A DNA stretch of 5,089 nt. Origin: Oscillospiraceae bacterium (GTDB taxonomy: Bacteria > Bacillota > Clostridia > Oscillospirales > Ruminococcaceae). Below, in pieces: positions 4,898 through 5,089 of this stretch; position 1 is the first letter of the stretch, and every line of letters begins with the position of its first letter. A model generated the notes under the pieces. The model saw nothing but the letters and a program-made list of their open reading frames with translations. It was not told where the DNA came from and did not search any database. The position numbers were made by a program, and so were the translations under genes. Location of the stretch: positions 1 through 5,089 of the forward strand of contig JAIRWE010000051.1 in NCBI GenBank assembly GCA_031253365.1, written 5' to 3'.

Positions 4898-5089
4898 GCC
4901 CGTTAGCTTAGCTATTGTTTCGATGTCCAGCCCCATATTTATTGCATTACGTGCCACTTCCGCTTTCCCTCGCCTTTCCGCGCCTTTTGTCTTTGACGCG
5001 TCGTCGTGCAGGGCGATTTCCCTCTGCCACGCCATTTCCTTTATCCTCTCGTCCTCGCTCATTTGGTGCAGGACATACACCGCTTTCTG
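4865..5089 (-). CDS. Rpn-family (PD-(D/E)XK) nuclease/transposase-like protein, C-terminal fragment (partial)
   Basis: The last 74 codons of a gene that enters from the right edge are open to the edge, so the true start is outside. The sequence AVYVLHQMSEDERIKEMAWQ, then REIALHDDASKTKGAERRGKAEVA and the tail NMGLDIETIAKLTGLTREEIEKL, matches the layout of the C-terminus of Rpn-family recombination-promoting nucleases/putative transposases: an L-S-x-D-E and R-E-x-A-L-x-D segment, a charged spacer, and a short helix-turn-helix-like end. The catalytic PD-(D/E)XK core would be upstream and cannot be checked. Base composition is visibly more A/T-rich than the metal genes, in keeping with a horizontally acquired gene. 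It probably does not share a transcript with zur. Confidence 0.72.
   Translation of the reverse strand, partial: QKAVYVLHQMSEDERIKEMAWQREIALHDDASKTKGAERRGKAEVARNAINMGLDIETIAKLTGLTREEIEKLR

Noticed and set aside
1..5089. CRISPR arrays, tRNA or rRNA genes, riboswitches, complete insertion sequences
   Set aside because: No spaced direct repeats, cloverleaf or known aptamer cores were seen; leaders are too short for a riboswitch, and only the Rpn-like fragment hints at mobility.

Overview
The window looks like a stretch of chromosome from an uncultured Bacillota (Clostridia-like) bacterium of moderately high G+C content. This is inference from gene content and signals. The FeoB G1 loop reads GNQNCGKTT, feoB is followed by a short Cys-rich membrane protein, Shine-Dalgarno sequences are strong, TTG and GTG starts are used, there is a lipoprotein metal-binding protein, and the promoters are near-consensus vegetative type. 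The region is devoted to transition-metal uptake: ferrous iron import on the + strand converges on a zinc-type ABC import operon on the - strand.

Left end (1-181): the first 20 codons of a SpoU/TrmH-type 23S rRNA methyltransferase (rlmB-like) run off the left edge on the - strand. Its consensus promoter sits so close to the ATG that the mRNA should be nearly leaderless. A second promoter, back to back with it, drives the feo genes. Feo operon (182-2641, +): feoA, feoB and a 57-aa FeoB-associated Cys-rich membrane protein that starts at a GTG overlapping the feoB stop. The operon ends at a strong intrinsic terminator at 2612-2641.

Metal ABC operon (4776 to about 2481, -): a Fur-family repressor (probably Zur), a ZnuA-like lipoprotein and a ZnuB-like permease. 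The first two overlap by TTGA, and all three follow one consensus promoter. A perfect 29-bp palindrome covers the -10 and start region of that promoter and is the obvious operator. No ATPase (znuC) gene is present between or beside them.

The two operons overlap at their 3' ends. The last gene of the feo operon and its terminator lie inside the antisense of the znuB coding region, 113 bp of coding overlap and about 160 bp including the terminator.

Right end (4775-5089): an 18-bp perfect inverted repeat separates the zur promoter from the 3' end of an Rpn-family nuclease/transposase-like gene that enters from the right edge. A doubtful 24-codon ORF lies next to the repeat. The metal genes give a simple working model: FeoA and FeoB import Fe2+, with the Cys-rich peptide as a probable accessory, and ZnuA and ZnuB import Zn2+ (or Mn2+) with an ATPase encoded elsewhere, under autoregulated Fur-family control.
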